A stretch of 64,000 nucleotides of DNA, taken from Hortaea werneckii (Eukaryota; Ascomycota; Dothideomycetes; Mycosphaerellales; Teratosphaeriaceae). Both the position numbers and the translations under genes were made by a program. The stretch is from NCBI GenBank assembly GCA_037044905.1, contig JBAOKB010000185.1, positions 372,001 to 436,000 of the forward strand. Direction: 5' to 3'. Positions 21,098 to 33,014 of the stretch are shown one piece after another. Position 1 is the first letter of the stretch, and each line of letters begins with the position of its first letter. The notes under the pieces are model-generated. The model saw nothing but the letters and a program-made list of their open reading frames with translations, had not been told where the DNA came from and searched no databases.

Positions 21098-22796
21098 GGC
21101 GTTGTTGGCGCCTGTGTGAGTGTCAGAAATAAAGGTGCTAGAGATTCTGAAGGAGGAGTCAAACTTCAGCGACCGGTGACCAAGATCGTAGGAGATGATG
21201 GTAAAGAGGTCTGTGCTAGCGTTGTTTACTTTGTGTGTTAGCCTGTGTTTGACCAGTTCAAGAGGAAGGAGCGTGGGGTGATGTCAGAGTCATTCGGCGG
21301 ATAGAGCTTTGCGAAGCCACACCGGAGTGTATGAATCAATGCTTTGTCTGCGGAACGCAGAGCAGCAAGCAAGGCTTTTGTGTCGGTCAAGAAGGGCGCT
21401 GACTTACCGCGAGCAGTGCGCAGGACACTCTTGGAGCTTCAGTGCTGGCGTTCCGGTGAACAGTCGCCCCCTGAACGCCGCTTCGAGTCCTTCAATCGGC
21501 CGGACGGCTGCGCTCCAATCTCGTCACTGTTGTATCCTGATGCTCTCAAAGTGATTAGCGAACTTGCTACGACCGGAGTCGGTCGAGTCTTCGAGCGCAG
21601 GTGTGGCAGACAGTCGGTGAGAGTCCAGCGAGCAGCCTTGCAGAGTGTCGAATTTTTCAGACTTCCAAAGCAGTTTTCAACCAGCTGCAAACGCGGAAAA
21701 GTGGAGACGCGGACCACGCTAAGACGTTGTTGATGAAGTTCGCGGGATGTCCGTCATCAGTTGATGAAATCAGGGGTAACCAGTTCCGTTTGTTGATAAA
21801 GTCCACGTAGATTGCCGTTCTGAGAAGCATTGTGGTGCCCTCGAAATGCTCCTCAAATGACGTGAAAACGAGCAGCAATAGGCACGGTGTAGCAATGTAG
21901 CGATCCATCATGCGTTGTTCTCAGCCGTTTCACTCGAGCATCATCACGTCTCGACTGTGCTCTTAACTACTGCCTCGTTCGCAGCAGGACGACAAAGAAG
22001 GAAGGCTCATGGTCAGGCGACATCGGCCATGAGGCTTATCAAACCTGAAGCGTGCGTCGACTCACGTCCCTTGCCAGAATAGGGGCACATTTGCCTCCAC
22101 CACACGTCAGACATTCGACGAAGAAGAGGGACTATATCCCCAGGAAGGCGAGCACACTTACCGTCGAGTTGATATCTGTGTTGATACAACCAAGCCAATG
22201 ACCAATCCGACGAACGAAGACGCATCAAGTATCAACATTGAAGGTCCACCATTGAGTACCACCAAAGTGGTCCAAAAGTAACAAAGGAACGGGACAGGAG
22301 AGAGGCAGCCGCATCTCCTCCTTGCTGTGAAAGCATATCAGCAGCTGATGATGATGAATGATAGCAACCTACAAGGGACACATGAAAGCCAGAGTCCTGA
22401 CGAACGCGTGCAACGCACAAGCCATCACGATAGCGACAAAAAAGAACGTCAGCATATAGGTGAAGCGTCAGAAAGGTAAGAGTGCAAATGATCGAAGTTG
22501 GACAAATCTTTCATTCTTTCGTGCCGTGAGGCGTACCAGATGATGGGGGACTAAAGCCTGGCGGGATGGCAAGGTAGGGTGAAGGCTGCTGTCCTGACCT
22601 GTGCCCTTTTGCGGCTGCACGAGATGGCGCAGTCTAGCTCCCACAACGCAGCCTGCTTGGCCTGTCTGGGAGGGACTCTGACCCACAGGTACCAGCGTGG
22701 CCATCATGCTTCTCTACTATCATTTCTCCTTTCAATCGAACTACAAGCAATTGTTAGCCACACCTGAACAGGTTAATGGGGTCAATTGTGAAGGAG
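21098..22796. other. Intergenic region, RRM upstream / ARPC4 downstream
   Basis: About 1.7 kb. It includes the promoter and possibly a 5' UTR exon of the RRM gene (acceptor-like CAG at about 21112) and the 3' UTR of ARPC4. No coding signal recognised. Confidence 0.5.
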
Positions 22797-23542
22797 TCAT
22801 ACCGGTGCCAGGAAGCTCTCCGCAACAAAACGTGCTCTTGCGTTCAGCTGCGCATAGTGTCAGTATCTTTAATCTAGAACAGAGGTCAAGCCCAATGGCA
22901 GATAGTGGCTTGTGAACTTACGAAGAGCTTCATCTCCGAAATCTCCCTGTCGACCTCCTCCATGAACTGAATGATGAAGTCCACCAGCTTATGCTTCAGC
23001 ATCTCCTCGGTATGGAAGTTGGTAATGAGGAAAGAAATATCGTAGCCCTGTTCGAGAAGAATCAAGTCAGCCAGGTTCAGACACGTCGAGCCATGACTCC
23101 TTCCCATCACTGCGAATTCCAAGCACAGATCATATTCTCCCTCTCCAGCCCAACACAATTCCAAGAGAACGCCCAATAATAACCAACTAAACCGAAAAAG
23201 AGAACACCATACCTCAACCGCCTTCCTCCTCAGAACAAAGAAAGCCTCCGCCCTCTGCGTCAAGAACCGCGTAAACTTATGCACCAAGATATGCTCAATC
23301 TCATCCGCCTGCTTAATCCGCAGGCTGACCCGCACACTATTCACCGACGGTTCGATCAGCACGCGTTCCTCCTGGTTGCGCGAGACGGTCAGCGGGTTCA
23401 GGATCAGCTCGGGCGACGTGCGGGCTTCGATCTCGGGGACATTGTGCCGTTCTGAGGCTTGCGAGGCGAAGTTGGAGAGCGAGAGGGCGGCTGTGAGGGT
23501 GTTGCGGACGCAGGAGAGGTAGGGGCGCAGCGATTGGGACAT
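22797..23542 (-). CDS. ARC19: Arp2/3 complex subunit 4 (ARPC4, p20)
   Basis: Structural subunit of the Arp2/3 complex, which nucleates branched actin at sites of endocytosis. Three exons: 23213-23542 (110 codons), 22922-23047 (42 codons) and 22797-22847 (17 codons with the TGA). The introns are 23048-23212 (165 bp) and 22848-22921 (74 bp), both GT-AG. The 168-residue product equals the usual family length. Diagnostic stretches include LRPYLSCVRNTLTAALSL, RNQEERVLIEPSVNSVRVS, FLTQRAEAFFVLRRKAVEGY, FLITNFHTEEMLKHKLVDF and the terminal LNARARFVAESFL. The last exon is only 17 codons and would be missed by simple open-frame scanning. Confidence 0.97.
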
Positions 23543-24251
23543 GTTTGCTGTCCTTGGGCTCGAGGCCTTCGGCTCTTGGATTCAAGGTGGTCGAGACGGT
23601 GAGGTGGGTGGGATGCGAGGGTGTGGAGGTGTCCGGATCGGCGTGCTTCGGAGTGGGCTACCGCATCCGTGGTTGGGGATTTGAGCTTGAATAGATGCTC
23701 TCGATTTCGCACTGTCGGGTGAGGAAGACTACTGAGAGCTTCCGGAGAAAAAGAAGGTCAGGTTGTGTTGATGGGTATAGAGGCCAATGGACCATCACAT
23801 GCGGGTCGGGCTGGCTCACCAGGCACAAGCTGGGGTGACGTCCGCGCCAAGCCGAGCCAGCTTCCCCCCAGACGACACGATACGGATCGGGAAGCTGCGG
23901 GGCATCCTGCGAGGTATCAGGCAGAAAATATAGATGCCTCAAATACGATTCCTTCCTATTCAACCTGGAACCTAAGCCGTGGAGTGGCACGTTTAACGTC
24001 GGGGCCTGGTCTCAAGGTGCGACATATCCAGGTTGGTATGATCTGTTGTCTGCACTTGCTATATTCTTCAATAAGATACAAAGGCCGAAACGAAAGAAAA
24101 ACAAAAACAAAAATAAAAAACAACAACATTAAAATAAAGCGATAACGCTTCCATTGTTGACCATGAAATGTCCAGTGTTGGTTGACGTAGACTAAACCAC
24201 TCAAGTCCTTTCCCTAAGTGACTATTTCTCTCACCACCACCCCTCATCAAA
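23543..24251. other. Intergenic region, ARPC4 promoter / POP1 3' side
   Basis: About 0.7 kb. It contains an A-rich stretch near 24089-24139 built of CAAAAA/AAAAT units, probably in the 3' UTR of POP1 on the opposite strand, where it reads T-rich. No gene seen. Confidence 0.5.
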
Positions 24252-27200
24252 TCACCCAACAACCTCCCACCTCCCCAACCTTGCCACACTCTCCCCAGCA
24301 TTCCTAACAACACACAACCCCACTTCCTCTCCTCTTCTCCCCCCTTCCCGAGCAGCAGCACTACCAACAACCTTCCCGACAGCTATGCAACCTACCCCCG
24401 TACCCTTCCCCTCAGCTAGGTTGAAGTTCCCCGTCGTCACGTACCCTATCAGATCCTCTTCCGCAGGGCAGGCGGGCCAATCTTCCGTTCCGGCGCGCGG
24501 AGGGGACGGGGGATCGAGGCGCAGAAGAGCTCGCGCTAGGTCCCGCTGCTGCTGGTTTTGTTGATGAGCGGAGTCGGCGGTCTGTCCGCTCGGCTTTCCG
24601 CTTGCTGGCGCTGAGGATTTAGGTCGAGAGGGGATGGGCGGAAGAGTGTTTTTCTGTTTGGATTTCTTGTTCTTGCCGGTAGTGTGCTGGTTTGACGGAT
24701 GCAGGTTTAACCAGGCTTTGCGGAGATCGGGGGAGTTGGTCGGGAGGCGGTAGATGCGTGCGCAGGTTTGGGGCACGCCGCGGGTGAGGAGGGTTAGACG
24801 GATTGTGGTGAGGCCGTGGGTGCTTGGGCCGGGTTGGGGTTGCTCCGGAGTGAGGCTGTTGTTGTTCAGGATGGCGAGAGCTTGTGCGGTCGGGAGCTGT
24901 GTTAGGCCTGGTGGTCTAGATGGTGGGGCTGGCGCTGCGGATTGAGTGGTCGCTGATCCCTTCTTATCCTTTTTATTCTTCCCAGAGGCAGCTCCCTGTC
25001 GGGACTCAGATTCACCGTCTGCCTCCGAAGCATCTTTCCCATCCACTCCACCCATTTCAACATCCTCCGCACCTGCCTTGTCCACCGTACCACCCACCAG
25101 CCTCTCCCACTCACACCCCCAACCAACCCCCACCTCCCCCTTCCTCTCCTCTCCCAACTGGACCTTCTCCCAACAAACCCTCTTCCCTCTCGGCCGCCGT
25201 GCCCATTCCTCGTATCTTTTCCTCCGCTCTACAGCCTCCCACTCCCACCCAGCCTTCGTACCCGGGAAATCCGCCGGGAACCAACCCTCGCCGCTCTCGA
25301 ACTTCAGCTGTCTGAGCTCATCGATCCCGCCAAACCGCGGCTGCTGCCCAGTCGAGAGTGGGTAGTACATGAGACTGTACCAGACAGGTTGAACGCACTT
25401 CCAAGGAAGGAGAAGTGTCCATGAGTTCCTGCTTGTGCTGGCTGGAGCAGCGGTGTGATGAGGCGTGTTGTGTTGCTTGCCCCCTTTCTCTCCCTTTTGC
25501 GGTCTCGTGGAAGACGACGACGGAGGTGAGGTGTTCGTATAGAGCAGAATCGGGATCCTAGGATCTTTGGGGGACGATGCCGGATATTGTCCAGGTCCTG
25601 CAAGGGCTTGACGGCGATTGATGGCTTTCTGACTCGGTAGCGCCCGCTGGGCTGCTAGTCGAGCTGCTCGGTCGAAGATGGTTGGCGGCGTTGCGACGTG
25701 ATCGACTGGCCATGTGGCGCAGAGCTCGAGGAGTTTGGTCTGTTCGGCTTGGGTCTTGGGTAGTGAGATCGTGCGAGGTGGGTGATGCAGTCGTGGATCC
25801 TGGACCTCGAAGCCAAGGAGCGCGTTTTGCGGTAGCAGGGCTGGATTTGTAAGACTTGCGAGGTTGCGCCAAGTGTCTCCTACACTGATCGGAATATCCT
25901 CCTGCTTGGAACGGCCACGGGAGTGAGACGTCTCGTATGTGTCCGCATCCATTTTACTTGCTCCTCCACTCTCATCTTCTCTGCCGTTACCCGTAGCGTC
26001 AGACCCCTTTTCCGATTCTGACGGCCAAAGAGCCCCTAACAATGCTTCCGTAGCCCCAGGTCCTGTGATCTCAATACTTCCCAGCTCAAACCTCAAATCC
26101 TCAACCCTAACCTCCGGCTTCACCACTTTCGCCAGCCGTACAACCTCTTCCCAAACATGAAAGAAAGCAGAAGGATGCACCCGAATAAACAGCTGCCGCT
26201 TCCCCGGCTTCTGCTGCTGTTCCGATCTCGAGCCAACCTCGCCACTTAGTCCACTCGACCCAGCTTCCGCAGATGGACACCAAATAATAGTAACAGGAGC
26301 AATAGGTCTCCGCGGCTCCTCGCGCTCTCTGATCCACACATCCCTCAACGTCCTATTTCCTTCCCTCCACTTCCTTTCCCCTTTCCCGCCTACTTCATCC
26401 ACCCCTAATCCCCTCAATACCCCCATCAGACTATCCTCTCGCCCTTCGAGCGAAATCGTAGACATGTAGCTCATATCCCACGCCACGCACCCACGCTCTT
26501 GGCTCGCGCGGTGGGTGGGTCGGTAGGATTTGGCGCTCGGGGTGAGAGGGATGGCAAAGCGCCATAGTGGTGCGGAGGGGGGAGGGAGACGGGCGCGTTT
26601 GGCGTGGAAGAGGTGCGTGGGGAGCCAGGATTTGTGGATTTGGCGTTTGCGGAATTTGGCTGGCGGGATGGGAGGGGGTGCGAGGGTGGCGGATTTGATG
26701 CGTGGGACTCGGGTGCGGATTGTGGTCGAGGGCGGTTGCTTCTGCGTGGTCACATTTTTCGCGGTATTGGTTTGGGCCTCAGGTGCAGTCTTTGTGTTGG
26801 TAGCATTTGGGTCGCCATCCTTCTCCGCTCCGTCCTCCTTCTTTTTGCGCTCTTTCTCGGCCTTCTTCTGACTTCCCAATGCTCGTATCCGCTTCACCGT
26901 CTCTAGTCTCAGCCTCATATGCCTAGTCGGCTTCCTTCGTCTCGCCTGGACCGTTGGGGTGTTATCCTCCAGCATCTCTCGCTTGCCCCTCTCCCTCAGC
27001 CGTTTCGGTACCCGTTTCACATTATGACTTGCGGTTCTGCGTCGAAGCTCTTTCGGCACGAGCTGGAATGCGCGCTGGTTCATTGCCTTTCCGGATCGCC
27101 GCATGCCATCCTCCAAGCTGCGAATTTCGTATTCGCGGGCTTTGACGAACTTGTCCAGGTCCAGCTCGCCATTGTTGAAGGCGCCATTGCGACCAAGGAC

Positions 27201-27404
27201 GGGCTGAGTGGCAAGAGTGCGGGCATCGCGAACACGATCTCTTTGTGGATTACGGTAGTGGTTGCCACTATGGTTGTTGGATGAGGGTTTGGACCTTTTG
27301 GTGTTGGTCGGAGGATTGTTCGGATGATCTTTGCGCTTCTTAGTATTATTATTGTTTTGCGGCGGTTGCTGCGATGATTTTGGAGGGAGTTTTGGAGGGG
27401 CCAT
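24252..27404 (-). CDS. POP1: RNase P/MRP protein subunit POP1
   Basis: Largest protein subunit of nuclear RNase P and RNase MRP, needed for pre-tRNA 5' processing and rRNA maturation. Single exon, about 1050 residues. I chose the ATG at 27404 (MAPPKLPPK) because the in-frame codons further upstream have no ATG. After a basic Asn/Pro-rich leader comes the POP1 amino-terminal block with REYEIRSLEDGMRRSGKAMN, FQLVPKELRRRTASHNVKR and RHMRLRLETVKRI. This is followed by RKRQIHKSWLPTHLFHAKRA and WDMSYMSTISLEG. The POPLD region contains LLPWKCVQPVWYSLMYYPLS, GGIDELRQLKFE and GWFPADFPGTKAGWEWE. The carboxy part carries low-complexity insertions and ends with IGYVTTGNFNLAEGKGTGVG, typical of the family terminus. 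Divergent from SMC5 across 283 bp. Confidence 0.96.
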   Translation of the reverse strand: MAPPKLPPKSSQQPPQNNNNTKKRKDHPNNPPTNTKRSKPSSNNHSGNHYRNPQRDRVRDARTLATQPVLGRNGAFNNGELDLDKFVKAREYEIRSLEDGMRRSGKAMNQRAFQLVPKELRRRTASHNVKRVPKRLRERGKREMLEDNTPTVQARRRKPTRHMRLRLETVKRIRALGSQKKAEKERKKKEDGAEKDGDPNATNTKTAPEAQTNTAKNVTTQKQPPSTTIRTRVPRIKSATLAPPPIPPAKFRKRQIHKSWLPTHLFHAKRARLPPPSAPLWRFAIPLTPSAKSYRPTHRASQERGCVAWDMSYMSTISLEGREDSLMGVLRGLGVDEVGGKGERKWREGNRTLRDVWIREREEPRRPIAPVTIIWCPSAEAGSSGLSGEVGSRSEQQQKPGKRQLFIRVHPSAFFHVWEEVVRLAKVVKPEVRVEDLRFELGSIEITGPGATEALLGALWPSESEKGSDATGNGREDESGGASKMDADTYETSHSRGRSKQEDIPISVGDTWRNLASLTNPALLPQNALLGFEVQDPRLHHPPRTISLPKTQAEQTKLLELCATWPVDHVATPPTIFDRAARLAAQRALPSQKAINRRQALAGPGQYPASSPKDPRIPILLYTNTSPPSSSSTRPQKGEKGGKQHNTPHHTAAPASTSRNSWTLLLPWKCVQPVWYSLMYYPLSTGQQPRFGGIDELRQLKFESGEGWFPADFPGTKAGWEWEAVERRKRYEEWARRPRGKRVCWEKVQLGEERKGEVGVGWGCEWERLVGGTVDKAGAEDVEMGGVDGKDASEADGESESRQGAASGKNKKDKKGSATTQSAAPAPPSRPPGLTQLPTAQALAILNNNSLTPEQPQPGPSTHGLTTIRLTLLTRGVPQTCARIYRLPTNSPDLRKAWLNLHPSNQHTTGKNKKSKQKNTLPPIPSRPKSSAPASGKPSGQTADSAHQQNQQQRDLARALLRLDPPSPPRAGTEDWPACPAEEDLIGYVTTGNFNLAEGKGTGVGCIAVGKVVGSAAAREGGRRGEEVGLCVVRNAGESVARLGRWEVVG

Positions 27405-27687
27405 TATGAGGCGATTGCGGACCAAGTTGTCAGATAGGATTGCATGGAGAGAGGAGCCCAACCCAGTAAAGCCTAGTCGATCTCCATTGCTTTGAAGACT
27501 TCCATTTCACATGTGAATTATTTGATAATCTTTCCGGACTTCGAAGCTCGCTTGGACACGAATTTTGCGCGCGTTGCTCACGCGTTCTGGGGTTTCGCGT
27601 CACTTTCGCTTCGCGGGCACGCATGATAGCAACATACTTCGATGGCCCTATAATACTATATCGCGTCTGACAACACTCGACACGGGC
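27405..27687. promoter_or_regulatory. Bidirectional promoter, POP1 / SMC5
   Basis: Only 283 bp separate the two opposed start codons, so this interval must serve both genes. No TATA box stands out, as usual for housekeeping genes. Co-regulation is inferred from geometry alone. Confidence 0.6.
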
Positions 27688-30600
27688 ATGGCTTCGGTCA
27701 CGCCTCAAAGGCGGTCTCGGAACGACGACGACGAGGAAAGTGAAATCTCCGTAGACGGCGAATCGCGACCCAGCACTCCGAGCAAGCGCGTCCGCCGCTC
27801 TCACGACCATGAGGACAGCGAGGAAGATGCTACGGGCGGTGACGAGGGTGATGACGGCGAGGGCGACGAGGACAGCAATGCCGTTCTGCCAGACTCCTTC
27901 CGCCGCTCGCCCAAGGGTAAGCGGCGTGCTGCCCCTGCTCGCCCTCCCACTGGCGAGCCAGGCAAGCATCAACCGGGCTCCATCGTCCGGGTCAAGCTGA
28001 CCGACTTCGTCACTTACTCCCAAGCTGAGTTCCATCCCGGTCCTAGCCTCAATATGATCATCGGTCCCAACGGCACAGGCAAAAGTACTCTGGTCTGCGC
28101 CATCGCACTTGGCTTGGGTGCGAAGCCTGAGGTACTGGGCCGCGCAAAGAAGGAAAACGAGTTCATCAGACATGGATGCGCGATAGCAGAGACAGTCATC
28201 GAGCTAGCTGCGGATCCACGGAAGCATGATCGGAATCCTGTCATTAGGAGGAAGTACACGAGGGAAGGGAATAAAACCGATTTCTACCTGAACGGACGGA
28301 AGACTAGCCAGAAGGAAATTTTAAAGTTGCTGAAAGGCTTCAGTATCCAGGTGCAGAATCTGTGTCAATTCCTGCCACAAGATCGAGTTGTTGAGTTTGC
28401 TGCACTTAACCCAGAGGCGCTGTTGGTGCAGACTCAGCAGGCTGCCGCACCGGCGTACATGCATGATTGGTATGAAGAGCTGAAGAGCATGCAGAAAGAG
28501 TACAAGACTCAGAAGTCGGAGGAGCAAAGTCTTCTAGAGAGATTGAAGCACCTTGAGCAACGTCAGAACTTGTCAGCCCCAGACGTGCAGCGATTGCGGG
28601 AACGGGACGCCTTCAAAGAACGAATTGAGAGTCTGCAACAATTGCGGCCTTTCGCCGAGTATCAACTTGCCAGGAAGCGGACAACCGAGGCGAAGCAGCG
28701 ACAAAAAGCTGCAGAGAGGGAGTTAAGGAGGTTACGAGATCAGGTCGAGCCAAACTTGGCAATAGAGAAGGAAAAGGAGACCTATCTGTTCGAAGTTGAA
28801 AAAGTGAGCAAAAGTAGAATGTCTCTTCTAGAAAAGATGGCGAAGACCGTGGCTGCGGCATCACAGAAGCTCACTGCCGCCGACGAGGCTATCGAAAGCA
28901 GCAAAAAGAAGCTCGAGGACGAACAGAAATCACTGAAGGCTACAAAGCAGAAGATGCCAGGTCTTCATCAAAACTTGACAGCCATTCAAAATGCGTTAAA
29001 CGCCGGTGCTCCTGAACCGGTTGATCAAGCGGCGTTGAACGAGGAGAATCGCCGTCTCATCATCCAACGGCGTGACATCGAATCTGAAATTTCTTCGCTT
29101 CTCGAGGAAAGAGGTAGTCTGGAGCAACGCATTACCGTGCAGAGTCAAGAGATCGAGAAGGCCGAGCGGGAGCGTGAGCGCAGCCAAACTCAGGCAGGGC
29201 AATTAAGTAATAAGTTGAAGCGAATCAATCCTGCGGCACACCGGGCCTGGGAATGGATCGAGTCGAATCGGCATCGGTTTCGTTCAGAAGTCTATGGGCC
29301 CCCCGTCATCGAATGCAGTATCCATGACCCTCGACACGCAGCGGCAGTGGAGTATGCGCTTGGCGGAGATGCTTTGGCTTTCACTGTGACGAGTTCTGAG
29401 GACTTCAAGATGTTGGGTCATGAGCTTTATGCTGTTCGTGGCATTAGCGTAAGCATACGAGCCGTCCACCACCCAGCCTCCGCCTTCATGGAGAGAATTC
29501 CACTTCCTCAAAATCAATTGCGTCAAGCCTACGGTCTTCAGCACTACATTACAGATCTCATCGAGGGCCCGGATGCAGTTATAAGTATGCTGTGTGATAA
29601 TCGGAATATCCACCAGCAGGCTTACACGCCAGAAAAACTCAGTGTCGGCCAAGTCAACGCGCTCAAACAGGCCGACTCTCCTATCGCCAGCTGGATCACC
29701 GCCAATGAAACGTACCAAATCACGCGAAGAAAGGAATATGGCGACAAAGCCTCGTCGACGCGAATGGCTCGACTCAGAGACGCTAAACTCTTTGCTGACA
29801 GTAGCACTACCACGGTCCAACAGCCCGAAGACGAGGATCTCAACCGACGCATCACGACCGCCGAGCGTGAGATCGAAGACCTCCGAAGCCGACACACCGA
29901 ACTCGGAACCCGACACAACACACTCAAATCTAACAGAGAAGAGATCGAAAGTAACATGCACGACATCCAACAACGCAAGAGCGCCGCTCAACGCCAACAA
30001 GCCGCCTGGCAAGCTCTCCCGGAGAAGCAGCGTGATGCCGAGACCAAAATCGCTGATGCTCAACGCCGTCTTCGAGCAAGCGCCGACAAACAATTCCGAA
30101 TCATGACTGAAGGGGACGAAGCCGTTCTCCGAAAAGGCCAATTAGCACTCGACTACGCCAACCAAGTTTCCAGCCTTCGGGATCTGCATCGTCCTGCTCT
30201 CGAAGCCAGCATCGTCTCGATCGAAGCCCGAAGCGACTTCGAATCGATCCAGGAAAGGAACGCGGAAGACCGGGAGAAGTTGGTACAGCGGGAGCAAGAG
30301 GTGAGGGAGTTGACGGAGGAGAAGAACCGTCAGCGCGCGAGAGGTGATGCCCTCGGCTCTGAATGTGCCCGCGTCAGTCAGGTGTGGAGTGAGGAGACTG
30401 CGGAGCTGTATCAGAGTGAGACGAAGGAGTGGGAGCCTGACCGGCTCGAGACGGAGATCCAATCTGTTCAGGCCCGGTTGGAGATGGCGGCTGGAGATGG
30501 CACGGCGGGAGGTCAGCGTGTCATCGCTGAGTTCGAACGTCGAGCGAGGGAGATCACCGAGGGGTATGATCGTAAGGCTGTAGTTGACGAAGCCCTGAAG

Positions 30601-31334
30601 GATCTAGAGGAGAGGATCGCGGAGGTGAGAGGTAGATGGGAACCCGAGCTCGATGGGGTGATTGCCCGCATTAGCGAGGCTTTTGCGGATAATTTCGCCC
30701 GCATCCATTGTGCAGGTGAGGTCGGGATATACAAAGACCCAGATGATTTCGAGAGGTGGGCGGTCCAGATTAAAGTCAAGTTCAGGTTCGTTTTTTCTAT
30801 CCCCTTCCCCCCTTTCCCTCCACATGCTGACCTGTTTTTCTTTTTTCGGCGAACAGAGAGCACGAACAACTCTCCATCCTCGATTCCCACCGCCAATCCG
30901 GCGGCGAACGCGCCGTCTCCACCATCTTCTACCTCATGGCCCTGCAATCCCTTGCGCGCAGCCCCTTCCGCGTTGTCGACGAAATCAACCAGGGTATGGA
31001 CCCCCGCAACGAGCGACTCGTGCATAGTCGGATCGTCGAAATCGCCTGCGGCAAAAATCCCCATAATATCTCTGCCAACGATGGCGAGCTGCTTTCCGCC
31101 GCCGCCGCTGCTGCTAGTGGGGGAGGCGGCTCGCAGTATTTCCTTATCACCCCCAAATTGCTCCCTGGTTTGAGATATGAGGAGGGCATGCGCGTGCATT
31201 GTATTGCTTCTGGCGAGTTCATGCCAAAAGAGTTGGGCAGTGCCGGAAGTGATGATCAGGAAGGGGGAGGTGTTACCGATGGGCCGACGCTGGATTTTGC
31301 TGCGTTGGCTCGGAGGGCGTTGGCTGCTAGGTGA
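27688..31334 (+). CDS. SMC5: SMC5, structural maintenance of chromosomes protein 5
   Basis: ATPase core of the SMC5/6 complex, which acts in recombination repair and replication-stress tolerance. Two exons, 27688-30785 and 30857-31334, joined by a 71-bp pyrimidine-rich intron; 1191 residues. ATG at 27688. An acidic, Ser/Arg-rich leader (1-95) precedes the head. Walker A is GPNGTGKST (126-134). The first coiled coil follows NLCQFLPQDRVVEFA, an SMC5 hallmark. The hinge lies around PPVIECSIHDPRHAAAVEYA, then the second coil. The second exon holds the signature QSGGERAVST and the Walker B FRVVDEINQGMD, showing that the intron sits just upstream of the ABC signature. The carboxy end has an Ala/Gly-rich insert (AAAAAASGGGGSQ) before YFLITPKLLPGL. 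Full length and intact. Confidence 0.97.
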
Positions 31335-31935
31335 GAGTTGCGAGTTGGAAGTGGGTATTAGGTGGCTATGCATCTCGACATCATGAGTACCGAAAGTAGA
31401 CTGCTGTCTTGCCTCTTTCCCCTTCCATTTTTTGCTGTTTCGACGGAGTGTTCTATACCATGACTGAACGTGTTGATTCTTGCAACTATGAAGCTAAAGA
31501 TCGGAAATTGTGATGAAACCAAGCCACTGTGCCAATTTTGGTTCAAATTTTTGTCGGATTGAGAGACGGTCTCTTGCTTTTCATACATTTCCTGATCATA
31601 TGTGATAATAACGTCCGTCGTCTATTCCATCAAAGTACTGATTGTTAGACTAAAGCTCCGGAAACTTTCGGTGCCGAGCTATCGGAGACTTTCAACCTCA
31701 TCTCCACTGGCTGCATCGTGTACTTAAGATTACGAACAACCCTCTCAGATCCCATCTATCCAGACTTACATCAATTTCTCTCAACACAGAAGAAGTGACA
31801 ACTGTTGTGTTCAAGGTGCTGACGAGTATCTCTTTGCAATTTGCTGCCGAAGTATCGGAGGCCAAAACCAGATCATCTACCTGGCCTTGACCGCGAAGCG
31901 TTCATCAACGCTTTTTCTTGAAACAAAAGGACAAA
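31335..31935. other. Intergenic region, SMC5 3' / methyltransferase 5'
   Basis: About 0.6 kb between two plus-strand genes; presumed SMC5 3' UTR and promoter and leader of the next gene. No motif stands out. Confidence 0.5.
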
Positions 31936-32864
31936 ATGAGTGCGTTTTCGGAAGCCAACAGACAGGCTTTCAAGTATGTCATGATCTCTTGCGAGTACAG
32001 GCTTGCCTATCGCCTCCAACGAAACTAGCAACGCCACCTAACTCTTTACCTTCCCTACAGTGACCTCTCGTCAACCTACAATAGCCAGCCATGGCAACAG
32101 AAAATCTCTCAACAAGTCTCTGAAGCCCTTCGCGAGCGCAAGGACTGGATCGGCATCGACTGGGCATCATCAAGCGAAGGTGGAATCAAAAGAGAAGTAA
32201 AGTTGTTGGATTATGGTTAGCTTCCGCCCATTCCCATTCCCATTCCCCTTCCTCTTCCCCTACCCTTGTCTTCATCAAAAGGAAATCTAAATAAACAAGC
32301 CACTAACCAAGACTCCTCCTTTCCCACGCCTCAGCATCAGGAACAGGCAACATAACCCAAGCCTTGCTCCCCTACGTAACAACAGTCAAGGGCATCGACC
32401 TCAGCGAAAAAATGGTCGAAGAATACAACCGCGCCGCCTCCAGCTCTGGCATCCCACCCGAACAGGCTCTATCCGTCGTCGGCGACCTATGTTCCGCATC
32501 CTCAGAAATCCCCGACCATTTCCGCAGACCCGAGTGGTACTCGTTCGACCTCGCCGTCATCGGACTCGGTTTCCATCATTTCGAGGATCCCGGGCTAGCG
32601 GTGCAAAGGCTGAGCGAGAGGTTGAGGAAAGGTGGGGTTTTGGTGATTGTGGATTTTTTGCCCTTTGGGAGGGGGGAGAGGGATATGGGTGAGATGGCGA
32701 AGACGATCAAGCATGATGGGTTTACGCGTGAGGGCATGGAGAGGTTGTTTGGGGAGGGTGGGATGGGTGGTGTGAAGTTTGATGTTGTGGGGGATGTGAC
32801 GATGGAGTTGAAGAAGGGGACCGTGGTGAGGAAGATGTTTGTGGCGCGGGCGGAGAAGTTGTGA
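31936..32864 (+). CDS. Class I SAM-dependent methyltransferase (three exons)
   Basis: 240 residues from exons 31936-31973, 32061-32215 and 32335-32864. Introns are 31974-32060 (87 bp, GTATGT...CAG) and 32216-32334 (119 bp, GTTAGC...CAG). The first exon encodes MSAFSEANRQAFN. Motif I is split by intron 2: VKLLDY then ASGTGNITQALLP, where Ala-Ser replaces the more usual Gly-Cys. Motif II is VKGIDLSEKMVEEYN, the motif IV region is FDLAVIGLGFHHFEDP, and GGVLVIVDFLPFG follows. The order is that of Methyltransf_11-type small-molecule enzymes. The exon sum is divisible by three and the joined frame is open, which supports the model. Substrate unknown. Codon use in the last exon shifts from C-rich to G-rich halfway, a composition skew rather than a frame change. 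Confidence 0.88.
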
Positions 32865-33014
32865 GTGGAAGATGAGAAGGAAAAAGGCCGGCCGGCACAG
32901 AGGTAGGAGAATCATGATGAAGTTGAGAGGCATCTGACTTTGTGCTCGCTGGTATTTATTTGGGTTGTTGTCTGCTAATATACCTTACGAACTTGGATTT
33001 ATTGACTCTATCCT

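Noticed and set aside
27430..28173. 247-codon minus-strand open frame across the SMC5 start
   Set aside because: Overlaps the divergent promoter and the acidic SMC5 leader; low-complexity antisense artefact.
29284..30141. 285-codon minus-strand open frame inside SMC5
   Set aside because: Antisense shadow of the SMC5 hinge and second coil; the plus-strand frame carries clear family motifs and the minus-strand peptide none.
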